From: Pseudomonadota bacterium
GTDB lineage: Bacteria; Pseudomonadota; Gammaproteobacteria; Burkholderiales; Burkholderiaceae_B
Direction: 5' to 3'
Assembly (NCBI GenBank): GCA_023386765.1
Contig: JAEWJD010000303.1
Span: 1 to 25,987 of the forward strand
Length of the DNA: 25,987 nt
Part shown: in pieces, positions 1 to 8,039 of the stretch
Layout: each line of letters begins with the position of its first letter
Position numbering within the stretch: position 1 is the first letter of the stretch
Notes under the pieces: model-generated
The model's database searches: none
What the model was told of the DNA's origin: nothing
What the model saw: only the letters and a program-made list of their open reading frames with translations
Made by a program: the position numbers and the translations under genes

Positions 1-495
1 ACGCCGGACCTGGCCCGCAGCGCGTGGCGCGATCTACTCGAGCACATCACCGCGCTGGGCTGGCACGTGGAAATCCACACGCCGGCTGCGCGTCTGCCCG
101 AAGCCATCCCGCCCCTGCTGGCCGCAGGCTGCCGCATCGTGGTGGATCACTTCGGCCGGCCGGACGGCGCGGCCGACGATCCCGCCTTCGACTATCTGCT
201 GGCGCATGGCGACAGCGGCCGCGTCTGGGTAAAGCTCTCGGCGGCCTATCGGATCTGGCCGGCTGCGGTCTGCACCGCCCAGGCCCGCCTGGCCGCCCAA
301 AGATTGCTGAGCGCTTTCGGCCCCGCACAACTGCTCTGGGGCAGCGACTGGCCTCATACCGAACACTCCCGGCATCCCGCTGCCCAGCACGCATGGGACA
401 GCCTGCCGGCCTGGATTGACGACGAAGCGGCGCGCCGCTACATACTGGCCGACAGCGCGTCGGCTCTATTTGGCATCAAAGGAGATACGCCATGA
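1..495 (+). CDS. Amidohydrolase family 2 (TIM-barrel) protein, C-terminal part
   Basis: The reading frame is open from the first base, so the N-terminus lies outside the window; 164 codons are present. It shows the hallmarks of the amidohydrolase-2 / 2-pyrone-4,6-dicarboxylate lactonase-like group: a VVDHFGRPD stretch (metal or substrate-binding His and Asp region) and, near the end, LLWGSDWPHTEH, whose Asp is the usual catalytic residue. Such enzymes hydrolyse lactones or related cyclic carboxylates in aromatic or sugar-acid catabolism; the substrate cannot be told here. The stop codon overlaps the start of the following Bug gene (ATGA), so the two are translationally coupled, and the Bug protein probably captures the substrate or a related organic acid. 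Family assignment is firm, specificity unknown. Confidence 0.85.
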   Translation, partial: TPDLARSAWRDLLEHITALGWHVEIHTPAARLPEAIPPLLAAGCRIVVDHFGRPDGAADDPAFDYLLAHGDSGRVWVKLSAAYRIWPAAVCTAQARLAAQRLLSAFGPAQLLWGSDWPHTEHSRHPAAQHAWDSLPAWIDDEAARRYILADSASALFGIKGDTP

Positions 496-1478
496 CGACT
501 TTCCCTCAACTGGGGCGCCGCGCCCTGGCCGGCCTGGCCTTGGCCGGTGCCGCCGCGCTGGCGGCTCCCGTGGCCCATGCCCAGTATCCGGAACGCCCCG
601 TGACGCTGATCGTCACCTACCCGCCTGGCGGCACGGTGGACGTCGTGGCGCGTCTGATCGGGCCGCGCCTAGCGGCGCGCCTGGGGCAGCCCGTGGTGGT
701 GGAAAATCGTGGCGGCGCCGGCGGCATGATCGGCGGCGCGGCGGCGGCCAAGGCGAAGCCCGATGGCTACACCCTCATGCTGGACGCCTCCAACCATGCC
801 CAGAACCCGGCCCTGCATAGCCGCATGCAGTTCGACACGCTGAAAGATTTCACGGCCGTCTCGCTGTTGCTGCGCGTGCCCAACGTGCTGGTGGTGGCTC
901 CCGACTCGCCGTTGAAGGACGTCGCCCAGGTGATCCGCGAAGGTAAACAGACCGAAGCGCCGCTGTACTTCGCCTCGGCCGGCCCGGGCTCGGCGCAGCA
1001 CCTGGCCGGTGAGCTTTTCAATCTGCAGGCAGGCACGCAACTGGAACACGTCCCCTACAAGGGAGGCGGCCCGGCCATGATCGACGTGATGTCCGGCCAG
1101 GTGCCGGTCATGTTTGCCTCCATGGGCTCGGCCTGGCAACACGTCAAGAACGGCAAGCTGCGCGCTATCGCCGTCGGCGGCGATCATCGCTCGGCCGCGG
1201 CTCCCGAACTGCCCACCATCGAGGAAAGCGGTGTACCGGGCTACGCGTCGTATGAGTGGAACGCTGTCTTTGCGCCGACCGGCACGCCTCCGGAGATCGT
1301 CGAGCAAGTGTCGCAGGCGCTGGCCGAGGTGCTCAAGGAAGACGCCATCGTGACGACCCTGCAGGGCTTCGGTGCCGAACCGATCGGCTCCAGCCCCGCA
1401 GAACTGGAGGCGTTCCGCCGCAGCGAAATCGACAAATGGCAGACTGTCGCGCAACAGGCCGGCCTGAAGCTCGACTAA
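492..1478 (+). CDS. Bug-family (TctC-like) periplasmic solute-binding protein
   Basis: The 328-residue product has an N-terminal signal peptide (arginine pair at 9-10, hydrophobic Ala/Leu core, likely cleavage after AHA at 30). Typical Bug motifs follow: YPERPVTLIV, PPGGTVDVVAR, VVENRGGAGG, the YVPYKGGGPA-type loop (here HVPYKGGGPA) and a C-terminal EIDKWQ helix. Bug proteins bind carboxylates or amides in the periplasm and were greatly expanded in Bordetella and relatives; many work with tripartite tricarboxylate transporters, but no TctA/TctB membrane genes are visible, so this is an orphan receptor. An AAAGGAGA ribosome site at 478-485 supports the ATG at 492. It overlaps the amidohydrolase gene by 4 nt, implying a shared catabolic operon. 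Ligand not predictable. Confidence 0.93.
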   Translation: MTTFPQLGRRALAGLALAGAAALAAPVAHAQYPERPVTLIVTYPPGGTVDVVARLIGPRLAARLGQPVVVENRGGAGGMIGGAAAAKAKPDGYTLMLDASNHAQNPALHSRMQFDTLKDFTAVSLLLRVPNVLVVAPDSPLKDVAQVIREGKQTEAPLYFASAGPGSAQHLAGELFNLQAGTQLEHVPYKGGGPAMIDVMSGQVPVMFASMGSAWQHVKNGKLRAIAVGGDHRSAAAPELPTIEESGVPGYASYEWNAVFAPTGTPPEIVEQVSQALAEVLKEDAIVTTLQGFGAEPIGSSPAELEAFRRSEIDKWQTVAQQAGLKLD

Positions 1479-1485
1479 AGCACAG

Positions 1486-1505
1486 GGGGCGGCAACTGCC
1501 GCCCC
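1486..1505. terminator. GC-rich hairpin between convergent genes
   Basis: Perfect dyad GGGGCGGC / GCCGCCCC around a short AACT loop, lying just after the Bug stop and 7 nt before the stop of the opposing ATPase gene. There is no U-run on either strand, so it may be a weak bidirectional terminator or an mRNA 3'-end stabiliser. Confidence 0.5.
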
Positions 1506-1511
1506 ACCCCC

Positions 1512-2270
1512 TCAGCGGTAATAGACGCAGATGCGCTGACCGTCGATCTCGTGCACCCGGATCGGCAGCGCATACAGCTCGCTCAGCACATCCGAGCGTA
1601 TCAGTTCGGCGGGCGCCCCCTGATGCGCCACCTTGCCCTGCCGCATGGCAACGATATGGTCGGCATAAGCCGAGGCGAAATTCAGGTCGTGCAACACGAT
1701 GAGCACTGTCTTGCCCAGCTCGTCGGCCGCACGGCGCAGCACGCGCATCATGGCCACGGCATGCTTCATGTCCAGGCTGTTGAGCGGCTCGTCCAGCAGC
1801 ACATAGCGCGTGTCCTGACACAGCACCATGGCCACGAAGGCACGCTGGCGCTGGCCGCCGGACATTTCATCCAGATAGCGATCCGCCAGCGGCGTCAGGT
1901 CGAGATAGTCGATGGCGCGCTCGATGTGCGCCTTGTCGTCCAGGGTCAGCCGCCCGCCGGTATGGGGAAAGCGCCCGAACGCCACCAGATCACGCACCGT
2001 CAGGCGCAGCGGCAGGTGATTGTCCTGGCGCAGAATGGCCAGCCGGGTGGCCAGCTCGCGGCTGTCGGCCTGGGTCACATCCAGGCCATCGACCAGAACC
2101 TGGCCCTGCGTCAGTGGCAGCAAACGGCTGATCATGGACAGCAAGGTGGATTTGCCTGCGCCGTTGGGGCCGACGATGGCGGTCACGCCACGCGCGGGCA
2201 ACTGCAGGCTCACGTCATCGACCACCACACTATCGTCATAGCATTTGCTGACGGATTTCAGCTCTATCAT
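1512..2270 (-). CDS. Iron-siderophore ABC transporter ATPase (CeuD/VctC/YclP type)
   Basis: This 252-residue ABC ATPase powers import through the two permeases encoded just upstream. Visible motifs are Walker A GPNGAGKST (34-42), the signature SGGQRQR, Walker B YVLLDEP followed by LNSLDMKHAV, and the switch histidine in VLHDLN. The LDEP..LDMKH form is typical of the CeuD/VctC/YclP branch of FecE-like ATPases, which serve catecholate siderophore importers. The frame is open much further upstream, but the ATG at 2270 is chosen because it follows an AAGGGG ribosome site and overlaps the permease stop as ATGA, implying translational coupling. Last gene of the four-gene operon. Confidence 0.94.
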   Translation of the reverse strand: MIELKSVSKCYDDSVVVDDVSLQLPARGVTAIVGPNGAGKSTLLSMISRLLPLTQGQVLVDGLDVTQADSRELATRLAILRQDNHLPLRLTVRDLVAFGRFPHTGGRLTLDDKAHIERAIDYLDLTPLADRYLDEMSGGQRQRAFVAMVLCQDTRYVLLDEPLNSLDMKHAVAMMRVLRRAADELGKTVLIVLHDLNFASAYADHIVAMRQGKVAHQGAPAELIRSDVLSELYALPIRVHEIDGQRICVYYR

Positions 2271-3229
2271 CGACGCCCCTTGCGCAGAATCAGGATAAGG
2301 AAAAGCAGGCCGCCCACGAATTCGATCACCACGCTGACGGTCGTGCTCAGGCCCAGCACCCGCTCCAGCAGGGTCTGCCCTCCCACCAGGAAGATCACCC
2401 CCCACAGCACGGCGGCCGGCACGGTCTGCCCATGACGATCACTGGCCATGCTCTGGTAGGCGAGATTGCTCACCAGCAGCCCCAGGAAGGTCACCGGCCC
2501 CACCAGCGCCGTGGCCACCGCCACCAGCACCGCCACGCCGCCCAGGGTGGTCAGCAGCGTTGCGCGATAGTTGATCCCCAGATTGATCGCCATGTCACGA
2601 CCCAGGGCAACCACGTCGTAGCGCCGGCGCATGCGCCAGAACATCAGGCTCACCAACACGGCCGCACCTGCCGCCAGCGGCAGCAGGCCGACGCGCACGC
2701 TGTTGAAACTGGCGAACATGCGGTCCTGCAGCACCAGGAACTCGTTGGGATCGATCAACCGCATGGCAAAGCTCGACAGGCTGCGAAACAGCAGACCGAA
2801 GATGATCCCCACCAGCATCATCAGGTGCAGGCTCTGCGTGCCGCCGGTGAACAGCCAGCGGAACAGCACGCAGGCAAAACCGGTCATGGCGCCCACTTCC
2901 AGCAGGAACTGCCAGGCCGGTGTGGCCGTATTCATGGCCGACAAACCGAAGCCATAGACGATGGCGGCCTGAATGGTCACGTACAGCGCATCGAAACCCA
3001 TGATGGACGGGGTGAGGATGCGGTTGTGCGTCATGGTCTGGAACAGCACCGATGACACGGCCACGCAATAGGCCACCAGCACCATCGCCGCCAGCTTTCC
3101 GCCGCGAAACGGAAGCACGAACGACCACTGTCCACGCGCGTCGATCGTCATATAGGCCACGCAGCAGGCCAGCGCCAGGCCGACCAGCACGCCCAGGCGC
3201 ATGCCCGGGCTGATCCGTTTCTCAGCCAC
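2267..3229 (-). CDS. Iron-siderophore ABC transporter permease (FecCD family), second subunit
   Basis: The 320-residue inner-membrane permease of the FecCD/BtuC family is very hydrophobic with about nine or ten membrane segments. It has the family's conserved GPVTFLGLLVSN-type coupling loop near the C-terminus and LGINYR before it. It would pair with the neighbouring permease to form the heterodimeric channel. The longer open frame begins inside the preceding gene with a cysteine-rich, non-membrane stretch. I therefore chose the GTG at 3229, which follows an AAAGGGGG ribosome site and overlaps the end of the previous permease by 8 nt. Overlaps at both ends indicate a tightly coupled operon. 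Start uncertain, family certain. Confidence 0.9.
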   Translation of the reverse strand: MAEKRISPGMRLGVLVGLALACCVAYMTIDARGQWSFVLPFRGGKLAAMVLVAYCVAVSSVLFQTMTHNRILTPSIMGFDALYVTIQAAIVYGFGLSAMNTATPAWQFLLEVGAMTGFACVLFRWLFTGGTQSLHLMMLVGIIFGLLFRSLSSFAMRLIDPNEFLVLQDRMFASFNSVRVGLLPLAAGAAVLVSLMFWRMRRRYDVVALGRDMAINLGINYRATLLTTLGGVAVLVAVATALVGPVTFLGLLVSNLAYQSMASDRHGQTVPAAVLWGVIFLVGGQTLLERVLGLSTTVSVVIEFVGGLLFLILILRKGRR

Positions 3230-4238
3230 GCCGCCCCCTTTGGCGCAGCAGCAACCACAGGAACAGGGCGCCACCCACCACCCCGACCACGGTGCCGATC
3301 GGCACTTCGTAGGGATACAGCAGCAAGCGACCGATGATGTCGCAGATCAGCACGAAAACCCCGCCCAGCAGGGCCACCCATGGGATGGAGCGCCGCATGT
3401 TGTCGCCGAACATCAGGCTCACGGCATTGGGCACGATCAGTCCCAGAAAAGGGATTGCGCCAGCGGTCACCACGACCACTGCCGAGATGGCCGAGACGAT
3501 CAGCAGGCCTACGAAAGTGAGACGGGCATAGTTCAGCCCCAGATTCGAGGCGAACTCGCGCCCCATGCCGGCCACCGTGTAACGGTCTGCCGCGCGATAG
3601 GCCACGCAGGTCAGGATCAACCCCACCCACAGCAACTCATAGCGCCCGCGCAATACCCCCGAGAAATCGCCGGTCGTCCAGGCATGCAGCGACTGGAGCA
3701 GGTCATACTGGATCGCCACGTAGGTGGTCACGGCATGGATCACGCCGCCCAGGATCAACCCGACGAGCGGGACCAGAAAGGGACTGCGCATCGGCACACG
3801 CCGCAGCAAGGCCAGGAACACCAGGCTGCCCGCCAGGCCGAAAGCCGTGGCCGTGAGCATTTTCACGATTACCGGTGCGCCCGGCGCCAACAGCGTGACC
3901 GTCAGGATCCCCAGCGTGGCCGACTCCATCGTGCCTGCGGTGGAAGGCTCCACATAGCGGTTGCGCACCAGCATCTGCATCAGCAACCCGGCCACCGCCA
4001 GGGCCATGCCGGCCAACAGCAGGGCCAGGGTACGCGGCACGCGACTGACCATCAGCAGTTGCCAGGTCTTGGCGGCCTGCTCTCCACCGAACAGATCCAG
4101 ATACGAAAACCGCCCTGCGCCCAGACCAATGCTGACCAGGCACAAGGCGACCAAGACCGTACAGGTGACGGCCAGCCCGAGCGGGCCGGCCAGCCACCGG
4201 AAGCGCGCAGGGCGCGCGACCGGTTGTAATGAAGGCAT
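3222..4238 (-). CDS. Iron-siderophore ABC transporter permease (FecCD family), first subunit
   Basis: 338 residues. A short basic N-terminus is followed by multiple membrane helices. Conserved FecCD features include SRVPRTLALLLAGMALAVAG near residue 65, RNRYVEPSTAGT (the usual NPLA.P..LG region), LGLNYAR and the coupling helix AIPFLGLIVPN. The variant RNRYVEPST is seen in the CeuB/VctD/FatD-like permeases for catecholate siderophores. It starts 4 nt after the stop of the binding-protein gene and its end overlaps the next permease, so all four genes should be on one transcript. Confidence 0.92.
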   Translation of the reverse strand: MPSLQPVARPARFRWLAGPLGLAVTCTVLVALCLVSIGLGAGRFSYLDLFGGEQAAKTWQLLMVSRVPRTLALLLAGMALAVAGLLMQMLVRNRYVEPSTAGTMESATLGILTVTLLAPGAPVIVKMLTATAFGLAGSLVFLALLRRVPMRSPFLVPLVGLILGGVIHAVTTYVAIQYDLLQSLHAWTTGDFSGVLRGRYELLWVGLILTCVAYRAADRYTVAGMGREFASNLGLNYARLTFVGLLIVSAISAVVVVTAGAIPFLGLIVPNAVSLMFGDNMRRSIPWVALLGGVFVLICDIIGRLLLYPYEVPIGTVVGVVGGALFLWLLLRQRGRRG

Positions 4239-4242
4239 ACGT

Positions 4243-5169
4243 TTACTGCTTCGTGACGGCGGCGTCGATCTCGTTGACGCTTTCCTGCAGGGCCGTCAGG
4301 CCAGCGGCGCCCAACGAATACCAGTTGGGACCATCCAGATAGATGACGTGCTTGTTTTTCCAAGCTTTGGTGCCACGCACCAGGTCGTTATCCAGCAATT
4401 GCTGGGCCGACGTGCCCTCACGGCCGATCGCGGCATCGCGATCGATCACGAACAGCCAATCCGGGTCGGTCTGGGCGATGAACTCGAAGGACACGGCCTG
4501 ACCGTGGTTGGAAGTCTTCAGGTCCGTGACGGCCGGCTTCACGCCGAAGGCATCATGGATCACGCCGAATCGCGAGCCCGGGCCATAGGCACTCATCTTG
4601 CCGCCGGTGGTCAGGATGATCAGGCCCGTGCCGGCCTTGCCGGCGCGCTCATTGAGGGAAGCGATCGACGCCTTGAGCGCCTTGAGCTTTTCATCCGCGA
4701 CGTCCTGGCGGCCGTAGATGCCGGCCAGCGTATTGGTGTTGCGTTCGACGCTGCCAACCAGATCCTTCGGATCGACGGTGAGGTCCACCGTGGGGGCCAT
4801 ACGCGAGAGATCGCCATACTTGGGAGCCGAACGGCCCGCCACGAAAATCACGTCCGGCTGCAGGCGGTTGATGGCCTCGTAGTCCGGCTCGAACATCGAC
4901 CCCACCTTGGCATAGCTCTTGTCGGCGTATTTCGCCAGGGGCTTGGGCCAATGCACGGCGGCAGGCACCCCGACGGCATCCAGGCCCAGCGTGTTGAGCG
5001 TGTCCAGCACGGCCAGATCCATGACCACCGTCTTGGCGGGCTTGTCCGGCACCTGGGTACTGCCTTGCGCATGCTTGACTTCGGCCGCCTGGCCGAACAG
5101 AGGCACCAGGGCCAGCGCTGCGCCAGCCAACCAATGACGCATTCCAATCTGGGTCGATTTCTTCAGCAT
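4243..5169 (-). CDS. Periplasmic siderophore-binding protein, CeuE/VctP/YclQ type
   Basis: 308 residues with a signal peptide (basic start, hydrophobic 12-25, cleavage probably after GQA near 28). It captures ferric siderophore in the periplasm and hands it to the two permeases. The sequence carries what look like counterparts of the ligand residues known in Campylobacter CeuE: Arg113 (AGRSAPKY), Arg200 (YGPGSRFG), His222 (SNHGQAVSFE), Arg244 (VIDRD) and Tyr284 (GPNWYSLG). The arginines form the anion pocket, and His and Tyr complete iron coordination of tetradentate bis-catecholates. This match is made by eye from remembered CeuE numbering. The ATG at 5169 is preceded by GGGAG; an alternative ATG lies six codons upstream. 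A Fur-like box precedes the gene. No outer-membrane receptor is linked. Confidence 0.92.
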   Translation of the reverse strand: MLKKSTQIGMRHWLAGAALALVPLFGQAAEVKHAQGSTQVPDKPAKTVVMDLAVLDTLNTLGLDAVGVPAAVHWPKPLAKYADKSYAKVGSMFEPDYEAINRLQPDVIFVAGRSAPKYGDLSRMAPTVDLTVDPKDLVGSVERNTNTLAGIYGRQDVADEKLKALKASIASLNERAGKAGTGLIILTTGGKMSAYGPGSRFGVIHDAFGVKPAVTDLKTSNHGQAVSFEFIAQTDPDWLFVIDRDAAIGREGTSAQQLLDNDLVRGTKAWKNKHVIYLDGPNWYSLGAAGLTALQESVNEIDAAVTKQ

Positions 5170-5207
5170 GTGAGACTCCCGTCGCAACCGACGTTGATAT
5201 TATCAAA

Positions 5208-5222
5208 TAAGAATAGTTCTCA
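5208..5222 (-). promoter_or_regulatory. Probable Fur box ahead of the siderophore ABC operon
   Basis: Read on the minus strand the site is TGAGAACTATTCTTA, matching 10 of 14 informative positions of the 7-1-7 Fur consensus TGATAATnATTATCA. It sits in the only strongly AT-rich stretch nearby (about 5194-5240), 38 nt upstream of the binding-protein start, where it would cover the promoter. Further Fur-like half sites (AATGATAA) flank it. Iron repression is inferred. Confidence 0.65.
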
Positions 5223-5354
5223 ATGATAACAGTATTTACGCCTCAAGCCCAAATCCTCCCTAAATCTGTACGAACCTAAGGCCCGAATACCCAAGATAAC
5301 TGTTTCGGCCGGTTTCGGCGGCATCGCCCTGCAATACCCCGATCCAGGCCCAGC

Positions 5355-5383
5355 AACGAAAACGGCGCCCTAATGGGCGCCGT
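5355..5383 (-). terminator. Rho-independent terminator of tpiA-secG
   Basis: On the minus strand a perfect 9-bp stem ACGGCGCCC / GGGCGCCGT with an ATTA loop is followed by a short U-rich run (TTTCGTT). It lies about 30 nt after the secG stop. The stem is nearly the same as that of the pnp terminator in this window. Confidence 0.85.
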
Positions 5384-5414
5384 CTGGCACAACAGGCGAG
5401 GCGAAAATGACGCC

Positions 5415-5903
5415 TTACTTGCCTTCGGCGGGCGCCGCACCCGGCTGCGCAGCCACCGGGGCATTGTCAGCCGGCGGCGTCGGCACCGATTGCGGCGCCG
5501 ACTCGGCGGCGGCCGGAGCCTGGGGCACCGACTCGGGCGCAGCCGGAACCTGGGGCACCGATTGCGGCACCGAGGAGCCCGTGGCAGGGGCACCCGGCGC
5601 CTGCGGCACGGAACGATCCTGGAAGTTCTGCATCACACCGCTTTCGACGGTGGGCACCGAATAGCTCTTGTGCGACAGGTAGGCCAGGCCACCGGTCGTG
5701 CAGAAGAACACCACGGCTGCCCATTTGGTGGTGCGCGACAGGAAGTTCGCAGCACCCGTGGCGCCGAACAGGCTGCCGGCAGAGCCGGAGCCGAACGACG
5801 ACCCCATATCGGCACCCTTGCCCTGCTGCAACAGCACCAGGACAATGATAGCCAGCGCCGAGATCACCTGGACGACCAGCAGGATGGTAAGCATCATAGA
5901 CAT
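5415..5903 (-). CDS. secG: Protein-export membrane subunit SecG
   Basis: SecG is the small accessory subunit of the SecYEG translocon in the inner membrane. The N-terminal half is canonical: first membrane helix at about 4-25, the conserved LLQQGKGADMGSSFGSGSA loop segment with the SLFGATGAANFLSR motif, then a second helix at about 61-77. At 162 residues it is much longer than the roughly 110 of E. coli. The extra part (about 98-162) is a low-complexity Pro/Ala/Gln tail with six VPQ or APQ repeats, expected to be disordered. GGAGT 7 nt before the ATG supports the start. It follows tpiA by 21 nt, the usual tpiA-secG operon. Confidence 0.96.
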   Translation of the reverse strand: MSMMLTILLVVQVISALAIIVLVLLQQGKGADMGSSFGSGSAGSLFGATGAANFLSRTTKWAAVVFFCTTGGLAYLSHKSYSVPTVESGVMQNFQDRSVPQAPGAPATGSSVPQSVPQVPAAPESVPQAPAAAESAPQSVPTPPADNAPVAAQPGAAPAEGK

Positions 5904-5924
5904 GAAAGACTCCGGACGGATACT

Positions 5925-6677
5925 TTAGTTTGCGGCGATGCGCAAGAATTCTTCGGCCACCAGGGCAGCGCCTCCCACCAGCGCGCCGTCGATATCCGCC
6001 ATGGCGAACAGACTGGCTGCGTTGGCTGCCTTGACGCTGCCGCCATAGAGCACGCGCACTGCGGGCACGCCCAGTTCGACCAGGGCCGCACGAATCGCGG
6101 CATGCACCTCCTGGGCCTGCTCGGGCGTGGCGGACAGGCCGGTGCCAATGGCCCAGACCGGTTCGTAGGCCAGCACCATGCCAGCCACCGCTTCGCGGCC
6201 CAGCGCCAGCACCGGCGCCAGTTGGCGCGCAATCACGGCAAGGGTCTGCCCCGACTCACGTTCGGCCAGCGACTCGCCCACGCACACCACCGGCACCAGG
6301 CCCGCGGCCAGCGCGGCGCTGGCCTTGTCGGCCACCAGCTGATCGGTTTCGCCGTGCAGCGAACGACGTTCCGAGTGCCCGGCCAGCGCCCAGCGGCAAC
6401 CGAACTCCTTGAGCATGCCGGCCGAGACCTCGCCCGTGAACGCGCCCTTGGTCTGGGCGCTGACGTCCTGTGCGCCCCAGGAAATGGCGCTGCCCTCAAG
6501 GGCGGCGCTGGTCTGGGCCAGATAGGGGAACGGGACGCAGACGCCGATCTCGCAATGCGAGGCGGGATCGGCAGCGCGCAAGGCGGCAAGCAGGCTGGCG
6601 TTTTCGGCCAGGCTGCCGTGCATCTTCCAGTTACCCAGCACCAGGCGGGCGCGGCGAGTGGCGGCAGTTTCGGTCAT
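5925..6677 (-). CDS. tpiA: Triosephosphate isomerase
   Basis: A 250-residue TIM-barrel enzyme interconverting dihydroxyacetone phosphate and glyceraldehyde 3-phosphate in glycolysis and gluconeogenesis. Catalytic residues are visible: Lys18 in GNWKMHG, His101 in AGHSERR and Glu172 in AYEPVWAIGTG, with phosphate-binding YGGSVK near 211. Length matches the family. The open frame extends 58 codons further upstream, but those residues are not TIM-like, so the ATG at 6677 was chosen; its ribosome site is poor. It is followed closely by secG and preceded by the oxidoreductase gene with a 178-nt gap that holds a hairpin. Confidence 0.97.
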   Translation of the reverse strand: MTETAATRRARLVLGNWKMHGSLAENASLLAALRAADPASHCEIGVCVPFPYLAQTSAALEGSAISWGAQDVSAQTKGAFTGEVSAGMLKEFGCRWALAGHSERRSLHGETDQLVADKASAALAAGLVPVVCVGESLAERESGQTLAVIARQLAPVLALGREAVAGMVLAYEPVWAIGTGLSATPEQAQEVHAAIRAALVELGVPAVRVLYGGSVKAANAASLFAMADIDGALVGGAALVAEEFLRIAAN

Positions 6678-6828
6678 GCGCAGATAAGGGCTAAAAATGC
6701 TGAATTCAGAGGGGCCGGAAAAGACCTGACCGCGCCTGAGCGCGACCCGGGCCTGGCCCCCGGCGACGATACGGCAATGGCCCGGAACGGCAAAGCGCAC
6801 CGGGCGAAACCAGCAATTGTATCCTGTT

Positions 6829-6848
6829 GGGGCGGTTTTCGCCGCCCC
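6829..6848 (-). terminator. Hairpin after the quinone-oxidoreductase gene
   Basis: GGGGCGG / CCGCCCC, 7-bp perfect stem with a 6-nt loop, just 7 nt beyond the stop of the oxidoreductase gene. No U-run follows on the minus strand, so termination may be partial and tpiA-secG could be reached by read-through. A TACAAT box at 6816-6821 might be a tpiA -10, but I see no good -35. Confidence 0.45.
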
Positions 6849-6855
6849 CATTCTG

Positions 6856-7830
6856 TTACACGGTCAGGATGATTTTCCCGACCTGTTCGCCGGCTTCCAT
6901 CATGGCATGACCCCGGGCGGCCTCTTCCAGAGGCATGGTGGCATGAATGATGGGCTTGATGCGGCCGCTTTCGAGCAAGGGCCACACCTTTTCGCGCAGG
7001 GCCCGCGCGATCTCGCCCTTGAAGGAAACCGGGCGCGGACGCAGGGTCGAGCCGGTCACAGTCAGGCGGCGGCGCATCACTTCATTGCAGTTGATGGTGG
7101 CACGCGAGCCGCCCAGCAAGGCAATGATGACGATGCGGCCATCATCGGCCAGGCAGCTCAGGTCGCGGTCGATGTAGTCGCCAGCCACCATGTCGAGCAC
7201 CACGTCCACCCCTCGGCCATCGGTCATGGCCTTGATTTCCTTGGTGAAGTCCTGCGTCTTGTAGTTGATGCCGCGCGCGCCCAGGCGCTCGACCGCCGCC
7301 ACGCGCTCATCGCTGCCCACGGTGGCGAACACCGTATGCCCCATCGCGCGCGCAATCTGGATGGCCGTGGTACCGATGCCGCTGGCGCCGCCATGCACCA
7401 GCAGGGTCTCCCCTTCGGCCAGCGCGCCGCGGTCGAACACATTGCTCCATACCGTGAAATAGGTTTCCGGCAGACCCGCCGCTTCGATGTCGCTCAGCCC
7501 CTTGGGGATGGGCAGGCACTGCAGGGCCGGCGCCACGCAGTACTCGGCGTAGCCACCGCCGGCCACCAGGGCGCAGACCTTGTCGCCGATGCGAAAACCG
7601 CCTGCGGCCGCATCGCCCGCGACGATCTCGCCGGCCACTTCCAGGCCGGGCAACTGCGAAGCCCCCGGCGGCGGCGCGTAATTGCCCTTGCGCTGGAACA
7701 CGTCCGGGCGGTTGATACCGGCCGCCGACACCTTGATCAACACCTCGCCCGGGCCCGCCTCGGGAATCGGGCACTCGACCGGCACCAGAACTTCCGGACC
7801 ACCCGGCTGGCTGATTTCTACTGCGCGCAT
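6856..7830 (-). CDS. NAD(P)H quinone oxidoreductase, PIG3-like zinc-free MDR family
   Basis: 324 residues of the medium-chain dehydrogenase/reductase superfamily. The N-terminal GroES-like domain contains AAGINRPDVFQRKGNY and PGLEVAGEI. The nucleotide-binding Rossmann domain carries LLVHGGASGIGTTAIQIA around 140, and NCNEVMRRRLTVTGSTLRPR is typical of the PIG3 (TP53I3-like) subgroup. No structural zinc cysteine cluster is visible. These cytosolic enzymes reduce quinones or enals using NADPH. GGAGG lies 6 nt before the chosen ATG at 7830. In Burkholderiales such a gene commonly precedes tpiA, as here. The physiological substrate is unknown. Confidence 0.92.
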   Translation of the reverse strand: MRAVEISQPGGPEVLVPVECPIPEAGPGEVLIKVSAAGINRPDVFQRKGNYAPPPGASQLPGLEVAGEIVAGDAAAGGFRIGDKVCALVAGGGYAEYCVAPALQCLPIPKGLSDIEAAGLPETYFTVWSNVFDRGALAEGETLLVHGGASGIGTTAIQIARAMGHTVFATVGSDERVAAVERLGARGINYKTQDFTKEIKAMTDGRGVDVVLDMVAGDYIDRDLSCLADDGRIVIIALLGGSRATINCNEVMRRRLTVTGSTLRPRPVSFKGEIARALREKVWPLLESGRIKPIIHATMPLEEAARGHAMMEAGEQVGKIILTV

Positions 7831-7949
7831 GACACGCCTCCGTCCTTGATTGGCCAAATAGATTATTATGACGCCCTTTACGGGAAGCTGCGCCGCCCCG
7901 ATCGGCAGCCAGCCCCCCGACGAGGGCGCGCCTGGCGTGCCCCATTACA

Positions 7950-8039
7950 GGAAGCGTGGCCGAGCGGTTGAAGGCACCGGTCTTGAAAACCGGCAAGGGT
8001 TTATACCCTTCGTGGGTTCGAATCCCACCGCTTCCGCCA
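7950..8039 (+). tRNA. tRNA-Ser(TGA)
   Basis: A 90-nt class II tRNA. Acceptor GGAAGCG (7950-7956) pairs with CGCTTCC (8029-8035), then discriminator G and an encoded CCA (8037-8039). The anticodon stem CCGGT/ACCGG encloses loop CTTGAAA with anticodon TGA at 7984-7986, reading UCA. A long variable arm (AAGGGTTTATACCCTT) and GGTTCGAATCC T-arm confirm a serine tRNA. Confidence 0.98.

Noticed and set aside
5470..5600. Repeats resembling a short CRISPR-like array
   Set aside because: The units lie inside the secG reading frame and encode VPQ/APQ repeats; spacing and spacers are not CRISPR-like.
5373..6872. A 499-codon plus-strand open frame
   Set aside because: Antisense to secG and tpiA, both certain from catalytic and membrane motifs.
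7846..7869. TTGATT ... TATTAT as a promoter for tRNA-Ser
   Set aside because: The spacer is only 12 nt, too short for a sigma70 promoter; the -10-like box alone is not convincing.
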